23,298 nt of DNA from Bacteroidota bacterium. GTDB taxonomy: Bacteria; Bacteroidota; Ignavibacteria; Palsa-1295. The notes below the pieces were generated by a model. That model was not told the origin of the DNA. It was given only the letters and a program-made list of their open reading frames with translations, and ran no database searches. The stretch's first letter is position 1. Every line of letters begins with the position of its first letter. This document shows, piece by piece, positions 17,041 through 23,298 of the stretch. Where the stretch lies: the NCBI GenBank assembly GCA_025363505.1, contig JANYDV010000237.1, positions 1-23,298 of the forward strand, written 5' to 3'. Position numbers and translations under genes: made by a program.

Positions 17041-17930
17041 TACTCAATGTTTTGTACTTGCTCTCTGATCTTTTCCATTTCTTCTTTTGCGCCAACAACG
17101 ACGTGGGCAATCGCGGCATTTGTCGATTTCGAGCCCATCGTGTTGATCTCGCGATTCATTTCTTGTAACAAGAAATTCAGTTTTCTGCCTGAAGGCTCTT
17201 TTGATTCAAGTGCTTCGAGGAAGAACTTGATGTGTGAGCGAAAACGTACGATCTCTTCGGTAATATCAAGTCGTTCTGCAAGCAACGCAATCTCAAGTTC
17301 GAGCCGTTCGGAGTTGAGCACTGCTGAGTCGCCGATGAGCTCGGCAACACGCTGTTTGAGCGCGGTGTATTCATCTTTGGCTGCATCTTTTGATTGTTGT
17401 TCGACGGCAGTTACAATCGACTCAAGATTAGCGATACGATTACGAAAATCTTTTTCGAGCTCAGCCCCCTCTTGCTGGCGCATCCCATTGAGCGAGTCGA
17501 TCGCTTTACGAATTGACTCTTGCACAACATTCCATTCTTCGACGGCACGGTCAGTGCCGGCGCCATCACTGATAAAAACGTCGTTGAACGATGTAAGATC
17601 ACGAAGGGTGATCTCGGCAGTCACACCTGCGACCGTTCGAAGTTTGTCGAGTAACAGAAAATATCCTCGTGCGGCAACTTCGTTTACCGTCAAGGCAACA
17701 CTTGCCGCATCATCGCCACTGGTAATGGTGACATTCAAGTTTATCTTGCCTCTGCCAAGACCTTTGCGAATGATCTCGCGGACTTCGAATTCGCGTTCAC
17801 TCATTGTACGGGGCAAGCGAACAGACGTTTCCAAAAACCGAGAGTTGACACTGCGAATTTCTGCGGTAACGCTGATTCCAAATTCGCCGGTGTGTTCGCC
17901 ACGACCGAAACCGGTCATTGATGTTAGCAT
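17040..17930 (-). CDS. yicC: YicC-family endoribonuclease
   Basis: A 296-residue cytoplasmic protein, the standard length. The family start MLTSMTGFGRGE, the block EIRSVNSRFLET, and the FEVREIIRKGLGRGKINLNV segment mark the YicC N-terminal domain (to residue ~155). The C-terminal DUF1732 domain includes RLDITEEIVRFRSHIKFF, GRKLNFLLQEMNREINTMGSK and the closing helix KEEMEKIREQVQNIE. YicC has been described as an RNase in enteric bacteria; its role in this lineage is not established. It lies 9 bp after ribD and overlaps the start of the DUF1460 gene by one base, so it is inside the operon. The gmk gene that often follows yicC elsewhere is absent. A long antisense frame over it is a shadow. Confidence 0.93.
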   Translation of the reverse strand: MLTSMTGFGRGEHTGEFGISVTAEIRSVNSRFLETSVRLPRTMSEREFEVREIIRKGLGRGKINLNVTITSGDDAASVALTVNEVAARGYFLLLDKLRTVAGVTAEITLRDLTSFNDVFISDGAGTDRAVEEWNVVQESIRKAIDSLNGMRQQEGAELEKDFRNRIANLESIVTAVEQQSKDAAKDEYTALKQRVAELIGDSAVLNSERLELEIALLAERLDITEEIVRFRSHIKFFLEALESKEPSGRKLNFLLQEMNREINTMGSKSTNAAIAHVVVGAKEEMEKIREQVQNIE

Positions 17931-17939
17931 AAGAGTTTT

Positions 17940-19067
17940 TTATTTTCGGTAGCTGAGAAAAATATCATCCGACCCTTCAACGCGTCTGCATTCGGCTAAG
18001 CGAAGTTGCCCGGCGGATGAAAGCGAGCGAATATGTAATTCGCCAAAACCAGAACGAGCATCGTCGCCCAAGATGGTCGGAGCAAGAAACAGCAAAACCT
18101 CATTGAAAAGTCCGTTCTGATACATCGTTGTTGCGAGAGTCGGACCCGGTTCAACCAAAATACTGCTGATATTGCGTGAATGTAGTTCTCGAAATACCGA
18201 CTCCAGATCAAGCTGTTCGGTCGAAGATTTGAAACCGATGATCGTTATAGCCCTTGACTGAAGCTCTTGAACTTTTTGTTGTTTGTCTTTGATAGCAGAT
18301 TCATTGCAAACTATGATCGTCGAAGGGGTGTGATGGTCGGAATAGACTTTTGCTGACTCCGGTACTCGTAGAGAAGCGTCAAGAATAATTCGTTTCGGCG
18401 AGCGCCCTTCGCACAAACGAACGCTAAGCTCGGGGTCGTCGGCAAGCACAGTAGCACTTGCGACAAGGACAGCGTCAAATGTTGCTCGCAATTGGTGTAC
18501 TTCGCGTCGCGAGGCTTCGCTTGTAATATATTTTGAAATGCCTGACTTCAGTGCAACCTTCGCGTCGAGACTCGAAGCGATCTTTATCGCTACGTATGGC
18601 AAGCCCGTTTCGACACTCGTAAGAAAGAATTTATTCATTTCGCGGGCTTCGGCTTCGAGCACACCGAGCGTCACTTCGATACCTGCATCGGTAAGTTTTG
18701 CAATGCCTTTGCCGTTGACTTCTTGATAGGGGTCGGTGACGGCAATCACGCACCGCGCGATGTTTTGTTTGATCAACAAATCGGCACAGGGCGATGTCTT
18801 TCCAATGTGGGCACAAGGTTCGAGCGTTACATATACCGTCGCTCCCTTTGGCGAAAATCCCTTCTTGAGACAATCATTAATCGCATGAACTTCGGCATGT
18901 GCTTCGCCATATTTCTGATGGTAGCCTTCGCCAATAATCTGTGACCCATCGGTTATCACACAGCCAACCAGTGGGTTTGGGCTTACGTTGCCTTGAGCCT
19001 GCACCGCAAGCTCAATAGCTCGGTGCATCATTGTCTCATCGTGTGTTTTGGTTTGTGCTGTGGTCAT
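17940..19067 (-). CDS. ribD: Bifunctional riboflavin biosynthesis protein RibD
   Basis: Performs two consecutive steps of riboflavin synthesis: deamination of diaminohydroxyphosphoribosylaminopyrimidine and NADPH reduction of the ribosyl side chain. The deaminase domain (residues ~10-150) shows the zinc set HAE at 57-59 plus Cys85 and Cys94 in PCAHIGKTSPC, and the SPNPLVGCVI strand. The reductase domain (~155-375) shows LPYVAIKIASSLDAK, SGISKYIT, LRATFDAVLVASATVLADDP, RIILDASLRVP and ILVEPGPTLA. The 375-residue length is normal, so both activities should be present. It is the first gene of the ribD-yicC-DUF1460-gatC unit; ribE, ribBA and ribH are elsewhere. No FMN riboswitch is seen in the short leader. 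MMHRAIEL at residue 13 is a possible shorter start. Confidence 0.95.
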   Translation of the reverse strand: MTTAQTKTHDETMMHRAIELAVQAQGNVSPNPLVGCVITDGSQIIGEGYHQKYGEAHAEVHAINDCLKKGFSPKGATVYVTLEPCAHIGKTSPCADLLIKQNIARCVIAVTDPYQEVNGKGIAKLTDAGIEVTLGVLEAEAREMNKFFLTSVETGLPYVAIKIASSLDAKVALKSGISKYITSEASRREVHQLRATFDAVLVASATVLADDPELSVRLCEGRSPKRIILDASLRVPESAKVYSDHHTPSTIIVCNESAIKDKQQKVQELQSRAITIIGFKSSTEQLDLESVFRELHSRNISSILVEPGPTLATTMYQNGLFNEVLLFLAPTILGDDARSGFGELHIRSLSSAGQLRLAECRRVEGSDDIFLSYRK

Positions 19068-19142
19068 AAAAGCATTCTCTTAAACTACCGATAGTGTAAT
19101 TATGTTAATTAAATCGCATGGATTATTGTTTAATAACTACGA
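19068..19142. promoter_or_regulatory. Divergent promoter region between ribD and the redoxin gene
   Basis: These 75 AT-rich bases must carry the promoters of two opposite operons unless they start inside genes. They contain the palindrome TTAATTAA (19105-19112). I cannot place a convincing -33/-7 pair of the Bacteroidota type on either strand, so only the position supports the call. Confidence 0.4.
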
Positions 19143-19754
19143 ATGAAGACGCGCAAATTATACATTTTATTGCTGTTAGCGGCGCTGGTCGGAGCTGATG
19201 GAAACGCTACGCCTGTAAAACGACGGAAGCCCGAAAATGTGCTGTCGCACCTGAATAAACTTTGGTTGCCATCGACCGATGGTAAAGCAATACAACTTTC
19301 TTCTGTAGCCAAGCACCGCGCAACCGTATTTATATTCCTGTCAAGCGAGTGCCCGATCTCGAATAGATTTATGCCGACACTCACTCGACTTTCTACCGAG
19401 TTCTCGCCGAGCGATATTCAGTTCTACGGTATTATTTCTGATCCTGAATGTGATACAGCGTGCGCGGCAAAATTTTCGAAGGATTATAATTTCCCGTCAC
19501 CAATGTTGCTCGACCCACAACATCAGCTTGTGAAATTATTAGACGCCTCGATTACTCCCGAAGTATTTGTCTTGACGAACGATGGTGCGTGTGTGTATCA
19601 AGGGCGTATTGATGACCGATATATTGAACTTGGGAAAGACCGTCCTGCCCCGACGACCAACGATCTGCGAAACGTGATTATCGAAATATTCTCAGGTAAA
19701 AAAATGGAGTTCAAAGAAGTGCGCGCCATCGGATGTGCAATACCGCCACTATGA
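19143..19754 (+). CDS. Exported redoxin/thioredoxin-fold protein with single active-site Cys
   Basis: A 203-residue protein with an N-terminal signal sequence (MKTRK, then a Leu/Ala core to residue ~18) and a redoxin domain from ~40. The strand and active site read VFIFLSSECPISNRF: Cys70 is present but the second Cys of a CxxC is Ser73, so it resembles AhpC/TSA-type or one-Cys redoxins rather than a dithiol thioredoxin. Two further cysteines occur in DPECDTACAAKF, and SITPEVFVL contains the usual cis-Pro turn. The tail REVRAIGCAIPPL with another Cys resembles redoxins found beside or fused to cytochrome c/copper monooxygenase proteins. The stop overlaps the next gene's ATG by 4 bp (ATGA), so the two are translationally coupled. 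Possible roles are copper delivery, thiol redox partner or peroxidase. Confidence 0.85.
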   Translation: MKTRKLYILLLLAALVGADGNATPVKRRKPENVLSHLNKLWLPSTDGKAIQLSSVAKHRATVFIFLSSECPISNRFMPTLTRLSTEFSPSDIQFYGIISDPECDTACAAKFSKDYNFPSPMLLDPQHQLVKLLDASITPEVFVLTNDGACVYQGRIDDRYIELGKDRPAPTTNDLRNVIIEIFSGKKMEFKEVRAIGCAIPPL

Positions 19755-20965
19755 AAGCAATACACTCCTTATTGTTGTCAACTATTTTTTTGTTTGCTTC
19801 GATGACATTCGCGAAACAGACGAAGCTGACATTTGCGAAAGATGTTGCTCCGATCATTTATTCGAAATGTTCTTCTTGTCATCGCGCCGGGCAAGTTGGT
19901 CCGTTCTCATTAATGAGTTTTGAGGAAGTTCGCAAGCACTCTGCTGAAATTTTATTGGTCTTGAATAAGCATCAAATGCCCCCGTGGAAAGCCGGACCAA
20001 GTGCATACCCGTTTGCCGGGGACCGACGACTCTCTGATAAACATACTGCGATTATCACACAATGGATCAAAGGCGGTATGGAAGCGGGTGGAAAAGTACC
20101 ACCTGCTCCAAAGTTTGCTGATACTTGGATGATGGGAAAACCTGATACGGTACTTATTATGCCGGAGGTGGTTGAAGTCGCAGCCGACGGACCGGATGTC
20201 TATCGTCAATTCGTCATTCCGATCAACCTCACAGAGGGAAAGCATATCAAATCAATGGATATTATGCCTACCGCACGTTCAGTGGTTCATCATACGATTC
20301 TGTATATGGACCCGCTGGCGTTTGCTCGGGAGCTTCGTAAACGACCGGATGCGGATATGCCCAATTTCAAATTTCCCGGCAAGCGTATTGGCGGCTGGGC
20401 TCCGGGCGGATCGATCAAGCCTTTCCCTGAGGGCTATGCCTTGGCTATGCCGAAGCGTGCCGATCTTATTCTCGAAACGCATTTTCATCCTTCGGGAAAA
20501 CTCGAATATGAGCAGACCTCAGTAGGACTCTATTTTACTCATGATAAACACAAATTTACCGAGCCGGAACAGATTGTCTTTACTAATGATTATCTGCAGA
20601 TTCCGGCGAACACCATTGATACATTTGTCATTGATAAAACAATTGATAGCTCCTTGACACTCTTTGGTATTTCGGCACATGCACATTTTATTTGTAAATC
20701 GGTGAAGGTCACGGTCATAATGCCCGATAAATCGGAAAAAATTCTTTTGTCGATACCCGATTGGGATTTTAATTGGCAAGAGCAGTATCGTTTTGAAAAG
20801 CCTGTGGTGCTGCCTGCGGGTATTCGGATGCTCGCCGAGTTTGTTTATGACAACACGACTAACAATCCGCGCAACCCCCGAACCCCTCCGCAAGATGTAG
20901 AGTACGGGCTACAATCAACCGATGAAATGGGGAATATTATGCTCGAGGTACTGCCGAAACGATAG
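19751..20965 (+). CDS. Exported cytochrome c / copper type II monooxygenase fusion
   Basis: A 404-residue protein combining a small c-type haem domain with a PHM-like (copper type II, ascorbate-dependent) monooxygenase domain. ATG 19751 gives a signal peptide (MKAIH to SMTFA) and an ATGA overlap with the redoxin; ATG 19733 would only add six residues. Haem: Cys40-x2-Cys43-His44 (CSSCH), with Met76 in HQMPPW as likely axial ligand. Copper: His180-His181 (VVHHTIL) plus His244/His246 (ETHFHPSG) fit the CuH site; His310-x-His312 (SAHAHF) and Met393 (STDEMGN) fit the CuM site, matching rat PHM His107/108/172, His242/244 and Met314 in DEMCN. All six ligands can therefore be assigned. It would hydroxylate an unknown substrate in the periplasm, with the haem as a possible electron donor. 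The ligand alignment is my reading by eye. Confidence 0.88.
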   Translation: MKAIHSLLLSTIFLFASMTFAKQTKLTFAKDVAPIIYSKCSSCHRAGQVGPFSLMSFEEVRKHSAEILLVLNKHQMPPWKAGPSAYPFAGDRRLSDKHTAIITQWIKGGMEAGGKVPPAPKFADTWMMGKPDTVLIMPEVVEVAADGPDVYRQFVIPINLTEGKHIKSMDIMPTARSVVHHTILYMDPLAFARELRKRPDADMPNFKFPGKRIGGWAPGGSIKPFPEGYALAMPKRADLILETHFHPSGKLEYEQTSVGLYFTHDKHKFTEPEQIVFTNDYLQIPANTIDTFVIDKTIDSSLTLFGISAHAHFICKSVKVTVIMPDKSEKILLSIPDWDFNWQEQYRFEKPVVLPAGIRMLAEFVYDNTTNNPRNPRTPPQDVEYGLQSTDEMGNIMLEVLPKR

Positions 20966-21039
20966 TTCAACGTTTAAGGGATTGCTTCAAGATAGGGTTG
21001 TGTTTTGTGTGCCGATTAAGAAATTGATAGGGCTATCTA

Positions 21040-22353
21040 ATGGAAATTGTTGACATCGAGACGATGGTATCACCTGAGTTTATTGCAAGTGCAAAGCCGC
21101 GTGTATCGCCGGTTGCTTCGCAAATTATTGGTTCGGAGATTCTAAAAATCGCCGCTGATATTCGTGCAATGGTCGCCGGTGGAAAAAAAGTTTGTAATCT
21201 GACCGTTGGGGATTTTAATTCGAAGTATTTTCCGATCCCTGATTATCTCGAGCATGAGATAGATAAAGCCCTTAAAGGTGGCGAAACAAATTATCCGCCG
21301 TCAGATGGAATGCTCCAACTTCGCAAAGCGGTACAATCATTCTATAAGCGTCGTTTAGGTCTTGATTATCCGCTCGAAAGTTTCATCATCACCGGCGGCG
21401 CTCGTCCGGTAATTTATGGTACCTATAATGCCCTTGTTGCGCCCGGCGATACAGTGGTCTATCCTGTGCCATCATGGAATAATAATCACTATTGCAATCT
21501 TCATTCTGCCATCGCAAAGCAAATTGTGACAACAGTCGAAGATTCGTTTATGCCGACTCGTGCAAAGCTTGAAGGTGCGCTTAAAGGGGCACGTTTGCTT
21601 TCACTGAATTCGCCATTGAACCCAACGGGCACGATGTTTACCCGTGAACAGCTCGAAGGAATTTGCGATCTTATTCTTGAAGAGAATGTATCAAGAGGCG
21701 AAGACGAACGCCCATTATTTTTGATGTACGATCAAGTATATTGGATGCTGACTTTTGGCGAGAAGGAGCATATCAATCCGGTTTCGCTTCGCCCTGAAAT
21801 GGCGAAATACACTATTTTTGTTGATGGTATATCAAAAGCATTTGCCTCGACCGGTCTTCGTGTTGGTTGGGCTGTTGCTCCGCCGGATATTGCGTCTTCG
21901 ATGTCAAACATTCTGGGGCACGTTGGTGCATGGGCTCCGCGTGCTGAGCAGGTTGCAACCGCGGCATTGCTCGAAAATGATGAAGTGATGGACTCGTATC
22001 ACCAAGCAATGTTTACCGGAGTTGAAGAGCGCCTTCGTACACTCTACGAAAGCTTTACGGCAATGCATAATTCCGGTTTATCAGTATCGGCTATTCCCCC
22101 AATGGGCGCTATTTATCTGAGCGTACAGTTTGCATTGATCGGCAAGACAACCCCGGAAGGAAAGATACTCAACACCACTGAAGAGATTCGTAGGTATTTA
22201 CTCGATGTTGCAGGCTTCGCAATCGTCCCGTTCTATGCGTTTGACCTTCGTCAAGAAACAGGCTGGTGCCGTTTGTCGGTCGGTGCAACTTCGGTTGCTG
22301 AGATCGAAGACGTGATGCCAAGAGTCAGAGCCGCTATTGAGGCATTAAAGTAA
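21040..22353 (+). CDS. Class I/II PLP-dependent aminotransferase
   Basis: A fold-type I aminotransferase of 437 residues, somewhat longer than the usual ~400. Visible elements: the substrate-arm block NLTVGDFNSKYFPIP, NYPPSDGMLQLRKAV, the cofactor-phosphate loop ITGGARPVIYGTYNAL, SPLNPTG at 191-197 with Asn194, Asp231 and Tyr234 (YDQVY) that contact the pyridine ring and phenol, Lys266 (GISKAFAS) as Schiff-base lysine, Arg274 in GLRVGW, and the C-terminal carboxylate-binding region WCRLSVG. Aspartate-aminotransferase-like by pattern; the substrate is not determined. Cytoplasmic. It is separated by 74 bp from the monooxygenase gene without a clear terminator, so it may be its own unit, and it ends at a bidirectional terminator. 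Confidence 0.92.
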   Translation: MEIVDIETMVSPEFIASAKPRVSPVASQIIGSEILKIAADIRAMVAGGKKVCNLTVGDFNSKYFPIPDYLEHEIDKALKGGETNYPPSDGMLQLRKAVQSFYKRRLGLDYPLESFIITGGARPVIYGTYNALVAPGDTVVYPVPSWNNNHYCNLHSAIAKQIVTTVEDSFMPTRAKLEGALKGARLLSLNSPLNPTGTMFTREQLEGICDLILEENVSRGEDERPLFLMYDQVYWMLTFGEKEHINPVSLRPEMAKYTIFVDGISKAFASTGLRVGWAVAPPDIASSMSNILGHVGAWAPRAEQVATAALLENDEVMDSYHQAMFTGVEERLRTLYESFTAMHNSGLSVSAIPPMGAIYLSVQFALIGKTTPEGKILNTTEEIRRYLLDVAGFAIVPFYAFDLRQETGWCRLSVGATSVAEIEDVMPRVRAAIEALK

Positions 22354-22377
22354 ATTACTTTCATTCAATCGTGAGCA

Positions 22378-22410
22378 ATAAAAAAGGCAGCTACTACCTG
22401 CCTTTTTTAT
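22378..22410. terminator. Bidirectional intrinsic terminator
   Basis: A 13-bp perfect inverted repeat (ATAAAAAAGGCAG and CTGCCTTTTTTAT) with a 7-nt loop. The A-run on one side and T-run on the other mean that transcripts from either strand end in a GC stem plus U-run. It lies between the convergent aminotransferase (stop 22353) and the prolyl oligopeptidase (stop 22413) and serves both. Confidence 0.9.
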
Positions 22411-22412
22411 TG

Positions 22413-23298
22413 TTAATATTTTGGGGCTATGCCCATATTGTAAAACATAAACGAATATTCGTCGGTCACTTCTTCGATGTACTTTGAAATCGGTTTGCCT
22501 CCGCCATGCCCTGCTTTTGTTTCGATGCGGATGAGTTGTGGGTTCGGTCCGGCATATTTTTCTTGAAGTGTCGCAGCAAATTTAAACGAATGCCCGGGTA
22601 CAACTCGATCATCGTGATCGGCAGTGGTGACAAGTGTTGCAGGATATTTTACATCTGCGCGAATATTATGTAATGGTGAGTAGTGATAGAGATAGTCAAA
22701 CATTTCTTTGCTGTCTGAACTTGTGCCATAATCGCGAGCCCACCCAAAGCCGATAGTAAATTTTTGATAGCGAAGCATATCCATTACTCCGACAGCAGGG
22801 AGTGCCACTTTGCAAATATCTGGTCGTTCGGTCATAATAGCGCCAACGAGCAAACCTCCGTTTGAGCCTCCGGCAATCGCAAGTTTATCTTTTGCAGTAT
22901 AGCCATTGCTGAAGAGATATTCAGCGGCGGCAATATAATCATCAAAGACATTTTGCTTTTTGAGCTTCGTCCCTGCTTCGTGCCACTCTTCACCATACTC
23001 ACCGCCGCCGCGAAGGTTAGGCATTGCAAAGACAGCCCCGTTTTCGAGCAATATAATTCTTGCTGTACTAAAGTCCGGTGTCAGGCTTACGTTAAAGCCT
23101 CCGTATGCATAGAGATAGCACGGGTTTTTCCCGTCGAGCTTTAATCCTTTTTTGTGCACAATGAACATTGGGATCTTGGTCCCATCTTTACTTGTATAAA
23201 ATATCTGCTTTGAATCATATTCTTCCGGGTTAAATTTTACGAGGCTTTTTCGGAAGACAGTCGAAGTGTTTTTCTCGATGTCGTAATGATAGATCGTC
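22413..23298 (-). CDS. Prolyl oligopeptidase (peptidase S9A), C-terminal part
   Basis: The frame stays open to the right edge, so this is the last ~295 residues of a protein normally ~700 long. The segment entering from the edge (IFYTSKDGTKIPMFIVHKKG) marks the return from the beta-propeller to the alpha/beta-hydrolase domain. Catalytic Ser lies in GGSNGGLL (codon 22863-22865), the Asp in ADHDDRVVPGHSF, and the His in KAGHGGGKP (codon 22506-22508). Other family blocks: YAYGGFNVSLTP, PNLRGGGEYGEEWHEAG and DDYIAAAEYL. It cleaves short peptides after proline. An internal ATG at 23168 is not the start. Whether the enzyme is exported cannot be seen, because the N-terminus is missing; in related lineages many have signal peptides. 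Confidence 0.95.
   Translation of the reverse strand, partial: TIYHYDIEKNTSTVFRKSLVKFNPEEYDSKQIFYTSKDGTKIPMFIVHKKGLKLDGKNPCYLYAYGGFNVSLTPDFSTARIILLENGAVFAMPNLRGGGEYGEEWHEAGTKLKKQNVFDDYIAAAEYLFSNGYTAKDKLAIAGGSNGGLLVGAIMTERPDICKVALPAVGVMDMLRYQKFTIGFGWARDYGTSSDSKEMFDYLYHYSPLHNIRADVKYPATLVTTADHDDRVVPGHSFKFAATLQEKYAGPNPQLIRIETKAGHGGGKPISKYIEEVTDEYSFMFYNMGIAPKY

Noticed and set aside
16963..17952. Long plus-strand open frame (329 codons) across yicC
   Set aside because: It is Ser/Arg-rich and antisense to a clear yicC gene over its whole length; no family motif or separate leader supports it.
19733..19750. ATG 19733 as start of the cytochrome/monooxygenase gene
   Set aside because: ATG 19751 begins a standard signal peptide and overlaps the upstream stop as ATGA, a typical coupling junction.
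1..23298. CRISPR arrays, tRNA genes, IS elements, att sites or prophage genes
   Set aside because: No regularly spaced repeats, cloverleaf, transposase or integrase signals were found on either strand by eye.

Overview
The window reads as chromosomal DNA from a free-living member of the Bacteroidota/Chlorobiota (FCB) superphylum, most like the Ignavibacteria/Kapabacteria branch. This is inferred from a type IX secretion system (T9SS) cargo tail carrying an LEQNYPNP motif, an adjacent porU-porV pair, signal peptides ending in A-Q, mostly weak Shine-Dalgarno sites and moderate GC. I cannot name a species. There is no phage, IS element, CRISPR array, tRNA or rRNA that I can support; the region looks like ordinary but under-described core and accessory genome.

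Left part (1-6316): the 3' end of a large T9SS-secreted protein built from ASH/choice-of-anchor-D beta-sandwich repeats, closed by a strong intrinsic terminator; then a short-chain dehydrogenase and urocanate hydratase (hutU) as a probable two-gene unit; then an unidentified polytopic membrane protein.

Centre (6317-14684): a 282-bp leader region, then porU (C25-type sortase of the T9SS) and porV (outer-membrane shuttle protein), followed at short distance by a DUF5683-like exported protein, a small exported helical protein and a two-lobed GNAT acyltransferase of the YghO-like type. The first four are exported and closely spaced, so an envelope/secretion operon is likely. porU and porV would process and anchor cargo such as the protein at the left edge.

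Right part (14755-23298): meaB (G3E GTPase chaperone of methylmalonyl-CoA mutase) converges on a leftward four-gene operon ribD-yicC-DUF1460 amidase-gatC, tightly packed with 1-bp and 4-bp overlaps. Divergent from ribD is a two-gene operon: an exported redoxin with a single active-site Cys, overlapping by ATGA an exported cytochrome c/copper type II monooxygenase fusion in which all six expected copper ligands can be matched. A class I aminotransferase follows and converges, over a bidirectional terminator, on the 3' part of a prolyl oligopeptidase gene that leaves the window on the right.

The most interesting parts are the redoxin plus haem/copper monooxygenase pair, the genes attached to porUV, and the unidentified membrane protein. 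Functions are read from motifs and family knowledge only; no database search was run.
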